From Blastocystis hominis (Eukaryota; Sar; Bigyra; Opalinata; Blastocystidae): a DNA stretch of 64,000 bases. Positions 46,426 to 56,239 of this stretch are shown in pieces. Positions within the stretch are counted from its first letter, which is position 1. Every line of letters begins with the position of its first letter. The stretch spans positions 186,001 through 250,000 of the forward strand of contig NW_013171822.1 in NCBI RefSeq assembly GCF_000151665.1, read 5' to 3'. The notes below the pieces were generated by a model. That model was given only the letters and a program-made list of their open reading frames with translations, was not told where the DNA came from and did no database searches. The translations under genes were made by a program, and so were the position numbers.

Positions 46426-47014
46426 AGAAAGGAGATACCACTTGTTCAAAATTGTTCCATTTGGGGTGAAATAGCAAACTCCATCATCAAGAGTTGTCAA
46501 ACAATGTTTCTAATGCACGTAGAATCATCTGCTTTAGTCACTCATAATCGATTAACACTAGTAATGTCACAGTGTGACAATTCATAAAACCAATTAGTGG
46601 TTAACCCGCAAGATCTGAAGAAATACACTTATTCACATACACATTCATGCTATCATATTAGTGCAACTAATGATATGATCGATTGTTATTCACTACGAAT
46701 AATATGATTTCCGTTTATTAAATACACATTCTTCGCATCGTAAACATGGTATTACATGGATGTAATAGCGATTGTGGTAAGGTTGGGCGATGAAACTCCC
46801 CAAACAGTCAAGATTCTTTTCACTACAGAACTTGCATGTCGAATCATTTTTGGTTCTTTACAGTTGCTAATTTGAGGTATGAACAGAAAATAATGTGTAC
46901 TAGAGTCTGCTACTAATTGTTCTATTGCGATGTGTTGCAGCTATAAATCGTGGAAAGCAATCTGATTGGTTAATAACAATATTTTCTGTCATTGTCATAT
47001 ATTTTATTTGCTAA
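46426..47014. other. Intergenic between ZIP A1 and B1
   Basis: About 590 bp, AT-rich. No exon is supported. It includes the 3' flank of A1 and the unduplicated 5' flank of B1. Confidence 0.5.
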
Positions 47015-48268
47015 ATGTTGCATTCTCATGCTAAGCTTATCGCAGAAGCCGTCAATTCAGATGCAAGAATTTCCATTTTAACATTACTTATAGTCTTGGA
47101 CTGCCATCTCTATTACTCTATTAGCTGGACTTACTACAGCTCTTGGAGGATCAGTAGTATACTTTAAACGACTTGTCAAATTGGCAAATAAGTCGTTCTT
47201 ATCTGCTGCACTTGGTTTTGCTGCAGGTATATATCACTCTATTGTATATGATTTGTAAGGTGTGATGTTGTTCCTTTCGTTTGCTGAAATTTTTAACGAG
47301 TCCAAAGATCACTTCACAGAAGCTACAAGTAATCCACATTTGGGGTATTGAATATCTCACTATGACTTATAATTAGTACATTGTATGCGACTCTGAGTCT
47401 GTTTGGTGGAATTGGACTTGCTTTCCTTATGGATTATTTACTTCGTAAAAGCAATTCCATTGAATTCGAGATTCCTGATGATGCTGAAGAAGTTCTTACT
47501 ACAATGTTTAAAGAAAACGAACAAAGTAACAAATCAACCATTTTGTATAATTGAATAGAACAATCTGAAGGTGTTGCTAATAATGGAGAAAACAATAAAT
47601 CAATAAAGGATATGACTCCTAGCGCTATTGTGACTGATGTTACAGAGAACTCCATTAATGAGCCTCTTATTACATCAAATTCTGCTACTGCTACTGCTGC
47701 TGCTACTACCAATACCCATACTCATGAAATGAGTGAAGCTAAACGAAAAGAAGCTGAAGCTGATCAAAATTTGAAAGTTGTTGGTGCTTTGACTGCTATT
47801 GTGATTACTCTCCACAAGATTCCCGAAGGAATTATCACCTATATTGGTTATGTTGATGATCCCGTCATTGGTCTTACATTAGCCATTGGAATTGCAGCTC
47901 ATAACATTCCCGAAGGTTTGTCCGTTGCTCTTCCCGTCTTTTATGCTACTCATAACCGAAGCAAAGCTTTCTTGTGGTGTTTCGCTTCGGGTTTGGCCGA
48001 ACCATTCGGAGCCTTTTTGTGCATGCTATTCTTACGAAAGTTTATGAACGATTACATCTTTGGTTTCCTTTTTGGAGTAACGGGAGGTATCATGACGCAA
48101 ATTAGTATATGCGAGCTTTTCCCCACTGGAATTTCTTTTGAAAATGATAGGAGCTATACTTCGTATGCTTTCTTATTTGGGATTGGTTTCATTCTAATCT
48201 CTTTTATTTTGTTGTGTCGTGTTTGTTCCAAAATGGACCTTGTATGTGCCGAAAAGAGCTTATATTGA
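47015..48268 (+). CDS. ZIP metal transporter, copy B1
   Basis: ATG at 47015 gives MLHSHAKLIAEAVNSD. The first intron appears to be GC-AG: GCAAGAATTTCC...CTTATAG, 31 nt, in the same place as the GT-AG intron of the A copies. Later exons encode SWTAISITLLAGLTTALGG and a loop with an acidic/Asn-rich segment and HTHEMSE. The first signature helix is LHKIPEGIITYIGYV, where Lys replaces the Asn ligand; the second (AAHNIPEGLSVALP) is intact. The C-terminus differs from B2 in the last 14 codons (VCSKMDLVCAEKSLY). TAA/TGA end at 48266-48268. Shares more than 97 percent of bases with B2 by eye. Confidence 0.92.
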
Positions 48269-48590
48269 GTTTCAAAAGATGAACTCGAAATAGTCATTTT
48301 CTTATCATTTGGGTTATTTCCCGTGCATTTATCAATACGATCTAGCAAAATTAGTCATAATGATAGAAAGTGAAAATGAGAATATGTTCACGACGGAACT
48401 TACATGTCAATCGAATATTGAATATTCCTATATGATACTCGGTCAATATATAAATCACATATTGTGCATGCTATTCCTATATATAGAAATCGAATATATA
48501 CAACAACGACACCAATGAATGAATACGATAGATGATTGGCTCATGAGATTCTTATTTCCATCCATCAGTCTTTTTTTGATTTCTTTATCA
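48269..48590. other. Intergenic between ZIP B1 and B2
   Basis: 320 bp. Its first 260 bp are nearly the same as the B2 downstream flank (49807-50105), so the duplicated B unit spans gene plus 3' flank. No gene. Confidence 0.7.
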
Positions 48591-49806
48591 ATGCGTTCTC
48601 ACGCTAAGCTTATCGCAGAAGCCGTCAATTCAGATGCAAGAATTTCCATTTTAACATTACTTATAGTCTTGGACTGCCATCTCTATTACTCTATTAGCTG
48701 GACTTACTACAGCTCTTGGAGGATCAGTAGTATACTTTAAACGACTTGTCAAATTGGCAAATAAGTCGTTCTTATCTGCTGCACTTGGTTTTGCTGCAGG
48801 TATATATCACTCTATTGTATATGATTTGTAAGGTGTGATGTTGTTCCTTTCGTTTGCTGAAATTTTTAACGAGTCCAAAGATCACTTCACAGAAGCTACA
48901 AGTAATCCACATTTGGGGTATTGAATATCTTCACTATGACTTATAATTAGCACATTGTATGCGACTCTGAGTCTGTTTGGTGGAATTGGACTTGCTTTCC
49001 TTATGGATTATTTACTTCGTAAAAGCAATTCCATTGAATTCGAGATTCCTGATGATGCTGAAGAAGTTCTTACTACAATGTTTAAAGAAAACGAACAAAG
49101 TAACAAATCAACCATTTTGTATAATTGAATAGAACAATCTGAAGGTGTTGCTAATAATGGAGAAAACAATAAATCAATAAAGGATATGACTCCTAGCGCT
49201 ATTGTGACTGATGTTACAGAGAACTCCATTAATGAGCCTCTTATTACATCAAATTCTGCTACTGCTACTGCTGCTGCTACTACCAATACCCATACTCATG
49301 AAATGAGTGAAGCTAAACGAAAAGAAGCTGAAGCTGATCAAAATTTGAAAGTTGTTGGTGCTTTGACTGCTATTGTGATTACTCTCCACAAGATTCCCGA
49401 AGGAATTATCACCTATATTGGTTATGTTGATGATCCCGTCATTGGTCTTACATTAGCCATTGGAATTGCAGCTCATAATATTCCCGAAGGTTTGTCCGTT
49501 GCTCTTCCCGTCTTTTATGCTACTCATAACCGAAGCAAAGCTTTCTTGTGGTGTTTCGCTTCGGGTTTGGCCGAACCATTCGGAGCCTTTTTGTGCATGC
49601 TATTCTTACGAAAGTTTATGAACGATTACATCTTTGGTTTCCTTTTTGGAGTAACGGGAGGTATCATGACGCAAATTAGTATATGCGAGCTTTTCCCCAC
49701 TGGAATTTCTTTTGAAAATGATAGGAGCTATACTTCGTATGCTTTCTTATTTGGGATTGGGTTTATTCTTATTTCTTTTATTTTAATGTATTGTGTTTGT
49801 TCTTAG
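48591..49806 (+). CDS. ZIP metal transporter, copy B2
   Basis: Near-identical to B1 through almost all of its length. ATG at 48591 gives MRSHAKLIAEAVNSD. It keeps the same 31-nt GC-AG first intron and the LHKIPEG variant in the first signature helix. One extra T lengthens the third intron to 33 nt. The last codons diverge (ISFILMYCVCS) and TAG falls at 49804-49806, giving a protein about 12 residues shorter than B1. The near-perfect match implies very recent duplication or gene conversion. Confidence 0.92.
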
Positions 49807-50163
49807 ATAGGCTCTACGGATAATGACAAGAGCTTATATTGAGTTTCAAAAGATGAACTCGAAATAGTCATTTTCTTATCATTTGGGTTATGCCCCGTGT
49901 AATTATCAATACGATCTAGCAAAATTAGTCATAATGATAGAAAGTGAAAATGAGAATATGTTCACGACGGAACTTACATGTCAATCGAATATTGAATATT
50001 CCTATACGATACTTGTTCCATAGACAAATCACATATTGTGCATGCTATTCCTATATATAGAAATCGAATATATACAACAACGACACCAATGAATGAATTC
50101 GACAGATGATTGGTTGCCCAATTTCATATTTCTGTGGCTATCATTCTCATTTTTATTTAAACA
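49807..50163. other. Intergenic between ZIP B2 and A2
   Basis: The first 290 bp match the B1 downstream flank. The final 30 bp match the A1 upstream flank. The junction between the two duplicated units lies near 50110-50135. Confidence 0.7.
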
Positions 50164-51451
50164 ATGCTAATCTCGCATGCGCTTTTGTCTTCCGAAGCTG
50201 TCAACACTAGAGTACTCATTTAGGACATCATTTCAGTGTAGTCTTGGATTGCCATTTCGTTATCACTTTTCGCTGGACTCGCCACAGCATTCGGAGGAAG
50301 CATCGTATATTTCAAAAGATTAGTCAAATTGGCAAATAAGACATTCTTGTCTGCTGCCTTAGGATTCTCAGCAGGTACACATTCCTATATTATATATTAT
50401 GTATAAGGTGTGATGTTGTTTCTTTCATTTGCTGAAATCTTTATTGAATCGAAAGAACACTTTATGGAAGGTACAAATAACGAACACTTGGCGTAATCAA
50501 TATCATGATATATTTTGATATATAGAACATTATATGCTTCGTTGAGTCTATTTAGTGGAGTGGGTATAGCCTTTCTATTAGAAATCGTTCTCCACAAGGG
50601 AAGTAATGTGGAGTTTGAACTTCCTATTACTTCAGAAGATACTCTGAGTAAAGATGTTCATGGTTCAAATCGTAAAGGTACGAAATGATAGGATAGAAGT
50701 GTAAAGTATAGTATCTGCCAAAGTGGTATCGGGTAAAGAGAAGAATCGTCGTTTGTCTGAAGGAGAAGTGATTCCAAATCCCATTATAAGCGGGAATCTT
50801 GCTCAATCACCGGGTGATGAGCCTTTGACGGTAACGATTCCTTCTTCTGGATATGAAGTGAAAACAATTACGGGAACCACTCGAGATTTATCCAAACCCG
50901 ACTATTTCGTTGATTCCAACTTCAGTAGCAATATGAAGACTGTGGGAATTATGTCAGCGATAGCCATTGCTCTTCACAACATTCCTGAGGGAATTATCAC
51001 TTACATTGGTTATGTTGATAACCCCGTTATTGGTCTTACGTTAGCACTCGGAATTGCAGCTCATAACATTCCTGAAGGTTTGTCTGTTGCTCTTCCCGTC
51101 TATTATGCTACTAAGAATAGAGGCAAAGCTTTCTTATGGTCTCTAGTTTCAGGTCTGGCCGAACCGCTCGGAGCCTTTTTGTGTATGTTATTCTTGCAGA
51201 AATGGGTGAATAACTACATTTTTGGTTTCCTTTTTGGAGTAACGGGAGGCATTATGACCCATATTTGTGTGTATGAGCTGATTCCTACCGGAATTAAGCT
51301 CAGCTGTGAAAAGAACTACACAACAACTGCAATGCTATGTGGAATAGCTTTTATTCTGATTTCTCTTATTTTGATTTGTCGTGTTTGTTTTAACGAACAG
51401 AGCATCCAAGGCCTGCTGCTGCAATACGAGGAAGATCGTTGTGGTCAGTAA
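50164..51451 (+). CDS. ZIP metal transporter, copy A2
   Basis: ATG at 50164. The intron positions, loop and both HNIPEG helices are as in A1, with very few base changes. Two blocks differ: 50909-50974 (VDSNFSSNMKTVGIMSAIAI instead of the A1 version) and the C-terminus after VCF, where NEQSIQGLLLQYEEDRCGQ replaces CSNHI. TAA is at 51449-51451. The mosaic of identity and difference suggests gene conversion. Membrane metal import is inferred from the family; substrate specificity is unknown. Confidence 0.92.
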
Positions 51452-51499
51452 GTTTATCTAGTTTGGAGTTCATCTCCTACACCTAAGTCAACACACAAA

Positions 51500-51852
51500 C
51501 AAATCACTTCAATAACGTCGTGATAACTCATTTTTGATCTCTTTTCTATAAATTTCTTTTCCTATGATAGATCCAAGATCTCAAACAAACCTGCTGCTTT
51601 AAACGTTCATCAAATTGCTTTTCGGCTTCAGTTCGATAGTCCTCTTTTTCCTCTACAGGAAGATATGTACTTTCTTCCTCTGGTTTAGCAACTAATTTCT
51701 CTAGCTTTTCCTGAGTTGCCTTCTTCTTCTTCTTGCTTCTAGAGCATCAAGCTACACTCTTGACTGTCTCACTTTGTTGATGTCTCTTTTACTGGCAGCA
51801 CTCGGCCTTTGAACTTGAGTTTGGTCCCTTTTACCTTTTTATAATCGTCCAT
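51500..51852 (-). CDS. FAM32A-like nuclear protein
   Basis: FAM32A is a small spliceosome-associated protein. ATG at 51852 gives MDDYKKVKGTKLKFKGR. A 34-nt intron joins to KSKKKKKATQEKLEKLV and EDYRTEAEKQFDERLKQQ. A further 29-nt intron (GTTTGTTTGAG...CATAG) leads to EKKFIEKRSKMSYHDVIEV. Start (K-x-KLKLKG), poly-Lys and RTxAEKxFxE order match the family. The 3' end is not settled: ATTTGTTTGTG lies just past VIEV, but the T 5 nt before it is not in codon position 1. The gene is divergent from uL11m with 91 bp between starts. Confidence 0.7.
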
Positions 51853-51943
51853 TCTCACAATTTGCGTTTGTTTCAGACAATTATGGTTATTTAATCATTT
51901 TCGCACAGTTTTCTATTTCGCTTTCTATTTCAAATTCCACAAA

Positions 51944-52467
51944 ATGTCGAAGCCTGTATTAACGGCTTGCATCCGACTGCGCATTGCTGCACAGCAGGCA
52001 AAACCCTCTGCGGCTATTGGTCAAGTCGGTCGATTTGCTCTTTCTGTAATGTCTAGGCTTTGGGCCCACTCGGTATCAACATGAAAGATTTTTGTAAAGA
52101 CGTAAATGCAGCTACTTCACAATATGTTCCCGGAATTCCCGTTCAGCTCACTCTAAATGCTTTTTCGGATCATTCATACCACCTCGAAACGCGTTCGCCG
52201 CAAACCTCGTGGTTTATTAAGCGTTGTGCTGGTGTAGACAAGTGCAGGTAGTTTCTGGTTTCTTGGCTTGATATTTTAGTTCAGAGCCCGGACATACGAT
52301 CGTTGGAGAGATCACACTGAAGCAAATATACGAGATTGCAAAAGTGAAACAGCAAGATCCCAACTTGAAGTCAATTCCCTTGCAGAGCATTGTCTCGCAG
52401 ATCATTAACTCTACAAAGTCGATGGGGATCAATGTCGTGAAGAAGCGTGCAGATGGTAAAGTTTAGT
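51944..52467 (+). CDS. MRPL11: Mitochondrial ribosomal protein uL11
   Basis: uL11 binds the GTPase-associated centre of the large subunit. ATG at 51944 gives MSKPVLTACIRLRIAAQQAK. Introns of 32 nt near 52027-52058 and 52249-52280 are in frame. Motifs are SAAIGQALGPLGINMKDFCK, VPGIPVQLTLNAF, SWFIKRCAGVDKC, VGEITLKQIYEIAKVK and STKSMGINVV, typical of bacterial/mitochondrial L11. Length is about 150 residues. TAG at 52465-52467 is followed by TCGATTGTTTGAT. The gene converges on the COG4-like gene, and the two poly(A) motifs overlap in a near-palindrome. Confidence 0.92.
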
Positions 52468-52472
52468 CGATT

Positions 52473-52487
52473 GTTTGATACAAACAC
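52473..52487. terminator. Shared convergent poly(A) motif, uL11m and COG4-like
   Basis: TGTTTGATACAAACA. The plus half (TGTTTGAT) follows uL11m's TAG; the minus half (TGTTTGTA) provides the COG4-like stop. The two overlap by one base. Confidence 0.7.
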
Positions 52488-52491
52488 CCAA

Positions 52492-54537
52492 ATTCTGCGC
52501 GATTCGTAGCCCCAGCAACTCCTTGTATTCATCTCGAGTCATGGATACGTGAGCCATCTTCACCAATTCGTCCACGTTCTCTGTATCGATCGGCACGCTG
52601 ACCAACACAGAAAACAACAACAGTCGGTTAAGCGGCTCACATCCCATCACTTCATCTCCCAAAATCTCCACTAACTCTTCCTGCAGATGCCGCACCAGGC
52701 GCTTTAGAAGCAGTCCTCCACACTCTGTGAATCGTTTTTGCTTGAGCACTTCCTCGACAGAGCGGCAATACTCTTCAGCAACGATTTGATTGATTCGCTT
52801 TTTCCCTTCATCTGTAGTGATGATGGGACACACGAGAAGATGAAGAGAGGAGAACGTGAGAGGGAGCTGGAGAAGCGAGCGGTCGTACTCGCTCATGGAG
52901 AGAGCGAAGTTTCGACTGACCCAATCGGTCTGCAAGAGCGGCAGAATGGACTTTCGAATCTGCGCTCGAGCCAAGCTTTCTAATTGGGTTTTTGTTTTCT
53001 ATATGGAATTAGCATGGGTGGTAGGCTCATACGTTAATCTCGTTCTGATAGGATGTGTTTTGTCCCTTCTCTGTTTCGATTGTGGTTTCGGCTGTGCTTC
53101 GAGTTTCGATTGTGGTTCCATTTTCGATTTGCTTTTTCGATTCCTTTCCGATATGGACGATCGTTTCCTTTTCGGTTTCCTTATTCATTTTGTGTTCCGT
53201 TTCGATCCAGAACTGCTCGAACAAGCAAACTCTACACTCGACCAGCCCTCGATTCCTCACCCATCCAAGCAGAACAGCAAGCAGCGTGGACATCCCAGCC
53301 ACTTCTCCTTCTCCTCCTCCTCCTCTTCTTCGAACTCGGCCAGCGCTGCACAGCACTCCATATATGGAATCAGAAACGACTCCATTGGGTCGCGAACATC
53401 CGCTTTGCACCCAGCGAAGTGGCTTCGCTCGATCGACTCGCGAATGAAGAAGAACGCGTCTTCCACGAAGGAGGGGCCGAAGCGAAGCGAGCTACCGGAG
53501 AACGGATCTTGGAAGATGGAGAAGTAAACGCAGAGGGCTGTGTAGCAGCGGTTGAGCGTGGAGAACGAGTGGAGGGTTTGGGGGTAGGAAATGGGGGCAG
53601 CGTGTAGAAAGGAGGAAAGAAGAGAAAGATAGAGGTTGAGATTTTGAGAAGATTGGGAGGAAATGGGGAAACTTGGAGGGAAATGACAGTTGTGGCATTC
53701 TCTACAACTAACGTGAGGGAATGAAGGGAGTGGGTACGCAGAGCTGTAGACGGAGTTCCATAGACTCAGAGTGGAGAGACAGCTGGAAGCGAGAGATGAT
53801 TGGACAAGGCAGGTGTTGAAGAGGTTGAACGATTCAGTGAGAATCGACTTTGATTGCTATCCTATCATTTGGGGGAAGAGAGCGAATACAGAAACAAAAG
53901 AATCTAAATCGCTGCTAAATGGAGACTGAGAACAGAAATCGATTAGAGAAGAAACCTACAGTGAATTCCATAGACTGAAAAAACATAGGCTGCGCATGTA
54001 CTAAACTGGGAGAGGTCATTCATAAAGAAGGAGGAAATGTCGATTTGTTCTTGGGGTGTACCTTCCTTGGGAGTTGCTACTGAACGTTCCTGGAAGGATG
54101 CGCTTTCTAGAAGCGTTTTTACTTGCAAGGCGCCCTCTCCATTGAAGAATAGACATGCTTTGTTTTTAAATGAACTGATTGTACAGAGATCTAAATAAAA
54201 CAATATACAAAATGTGGATACTCCAAAAGCTGGATGGAAATGGCTTTAGCTGAGGAATATACAGATAGTAATCTTTGAAAACGATATCTATATACTTCTT
54301 CTCACAATGATCTATGATCTGTTCGTTAGAAAACGACTTCGCCCTTACTTGCTTGTAGAGAGGAGCATTCTCCAGCAGCTGCTTGTCAATTTGATCTGGA
54401 TCGACCGACTTTAAGCTGTTCACATAAGCTTCGTGCCACTTCTGCATCAAATCCAGCTGCTCTTTCGCTTTATCAAATTGAGAATCCGAAAGAGAGAGGT
54501 AGAAGGATTCGACGAACGAATTAAACTTCGCCTCCAT
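52492..54537 (-). CDS. COG4-like Golgi tethering subunit (tentative)
   Basis: ATG at 54537 opens MEAKFNSFVESFYLSLSD. A 31-nt intron, then a helical domain with NNTACLFF-like and FFMNDLSQFSTCA segments. The middle exon has LYLSLLSSFLHAAPIS and FVEDAFFFIRESIERS, similar to the VDDVFYIVKKCIGRA segment of COG4. The C-terminus reads LLLKRLVRHLQEELVEIL and MTRDEYKELLGLRI, compatible with the COG4 end (PAEVRQVLALR). The fold is all-helical. No stop occurs before TGTTTGTA (52487-52480); T52492, 5 nt upstream and codon position 1, would give TAA. COG4 identity is a moderate inference. Confidence 0.55.
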
Positions 54538-54559
54538 AAAAATGTCTGCAACAAACACA

Positions 54560-55250
54560 TCAAGGTAGAAAACGACGCTTGACTAGCTTCTTTGTGCACT
54601 TATCATACACCAGGACGACATACAAATTATTCATGACAGAGGGATAATAATCCGTAATCACCAACGTCATAATCTCATACTCCGCTTCCCCCGCATATGT
54701 CCCAAATTTCGTTACTTCCACCGGTGTAACCGTTTTTTCAAACTGAATTGGCGTGTTCCAGTAGAAAATGTGCGACGACGGCAAATTGACCTTAATCTTC
54801 GCAAACACCACGTTCGCGATGGTGCGAACCGACAGAATGCGGAAATCCAAAATATCTGACGAAATACAAGAAGAAACTACATCACACGCCCCCATCAGCC
54901 AAACTCGACGACGGTCTGTTCGTAATCCTTCCATAATGCGGAGAATGATACAGAGAGCCGGTCACCTTCATGACTTCTCCCTCCCGCTGACGGTTCACCA
55001 TGGAGCTCTTGATCGATTCGATTCCAGAAATCGGGCCTATTTTGAATGCATAGCATGCGGAGTACGATCAACCCGATCGCTGGGTTGGATGAAGACGGTC
55101 TGGCTGGCGCAGGCGTCGCAGAAAGCGCGCGCACAAAGCCCTCCGCTGGAGAAATTCGAAGGCGAGACGGGGAGAGAGAGAACGGAGCTGTCGGCGACTC
55201 TGCGTTGAGTAGATGGACGAGAGAAAGAAACTTAAAAGAAGAGATGGATA
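54560..55250 (-). CDS. Unidentified protein, beta-rich C-terminus
   Basis: The final exon (about 54866-54560) encodes ILDFRILSVRTIANVVFAKI and VTKFGTYAGEAEYEIMTLVI and ends KKLVKRRFLP. A 30-nt intron (GTGATGTAGTTTC...TTTCGTCAG) joins it to upstream frames that contain NRPDFWNRIDQEL or related pieces in a GC-rich stretch. Exact exons upstream of 54900 are not resolved. The stop TGA at 54560-54562 has T 5 nt before TGTTTGTTG, so encoded and poly(A)-made stops coincide. Function unknown. It is tandem with the COG4-like gene. Confidence 0.5.
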
Positions 55251-55331
55251 AATCGGGGAAGAGAGAGTCCGAACAGGAGGAAGAGGGAAGGATCTGGTAC
55301 AGAGCCGAGGTGACGCAGGGGAAATGCAGAA

Positions 55332-55924
55332 TCAATCGATCTGAATTGTTACTGTTCTTCGAGAGATTCGAATACCCGGTAGCAAAATAGAGTTTAACTC
55401 GCCAGAACATGGGACTTGAGGTGCAGCTGATAATAAGAAAAACAAAGAGACAATAGCCCACTAGAAGAATGGTATTGATAGATCTGAGGCTCACAGCTAC
55501 TGTCCAGATGCTCAATGGCGATATAGGCATCTCCAAATCCAATACCAAGCTGGTCTAGGTTGCATTTCCAAATCTGTCCTGCTGAAAAACGCCCTTTATG
55601 AAACCCTTCAAGCTTAATGCGATCGATATCCACTTTCGAGTGATCATTCAAATAAAGAACATATAAATTAATAGTTCCCTCTTCCACAATTCCATATAAA
55701 ACACCAGAATCTTCATATACTTGAAGCGGCTTATTGCATACTATTGTTTAAGCAAGTGAATAATAAGAAACTTGAACCTTCCGTCTCCGTGTTGTTAAAC
55801 CCCTCAAACTCCTAATTCTGACACAACTTGTTGTGAAAATTACCTGCTTGTAATATACCCATGCCATAGCAACAATTACAAGTGTCATAATGCAATTGAC
55901 ACACACAGTAGCTATGGACGTCAT
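55332..55924 (-). CDS. Single-pass membrane protein, unidentified
   Basis: ATG at 55924 gives MTSIATVCVNCIMTLVIVAM, an N-terminal signal anchor. Introns of 32, 37 and 35 nt join EFEGFNNTETEV, VYEDSGVLYGIVEEGTINLY and IWKCNLDQLGIGFGDAYIAI. The lumenal part looks beta-rich and has several Cys. TGA at 55334-55332 follows a basic tail. No family is recognised. Splice-frame consistency supports the model. Confidence 0.55.
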
Positions 55925-56239
55925 ATTACAAATTCAAAATAGGCTTATAAACAATCCGATACGAATTCGTAACAAATCGAGCCTAACAAGACGAAAGTGG
56001 AATAAAAAGTAGGTCTTTGTTTGGTATAATCACCAACGTGTATTATAAATAAAATAAATAGAAGAAACAGTACATCAACAGAACGTTAATAAACGTACCC
56101 CATTTACAGTAAAACCTCTTTTAAGAGCCAATACTTTTCTTATGCATGTTTACTTCTTCTATTTTGAGTAAGATATAGAGTGGGAAAGGTTCTCTACCAG
56201 AAAAGTTTCCAGAGATCAGGTTTGAAAATGGAGTGGTAA
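55925..56239. other. Divergent intergenic, AT-rich
   Basis: About 315 bp between the single-pass membrane gene and the LRR-SAPS gene. No exon pattern or motif was recognised. Confidence 0.45.

Larger units (their letters stand above)
45189..51451 (+). repeat. Tandem ZIP array A1-B1-B2-A2
   Basis: Four direct-orientation genes. A1 (45150-46410) pairs with A2 (50130-51390), and B1 with its 3' flank (47015-48540) pairs with B2 (48591-50110). The B unit is about 1.55 kb. The order A-B-B-A in one orientation could come from duplication of an A-B pair followed by unequal exchange or loss. Confidence 0.9.

Noticed and set aside
45189-51451. Recent bacterial transfer of the ZupT-like ZIP genes
   Set aside because: The protein resembles bacterial ZupT, but the genes hold several short introns at conserved places, so any transfer would be ancient; no direct evidence.
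54895-55548. 217-codon minus-strand open frame
   Set aside because: It crosses the end of the single-pass membrane gene in another frame and its composition is Ser/Pro noise; only part may be exon of the unidentified gene at 54560-55250.
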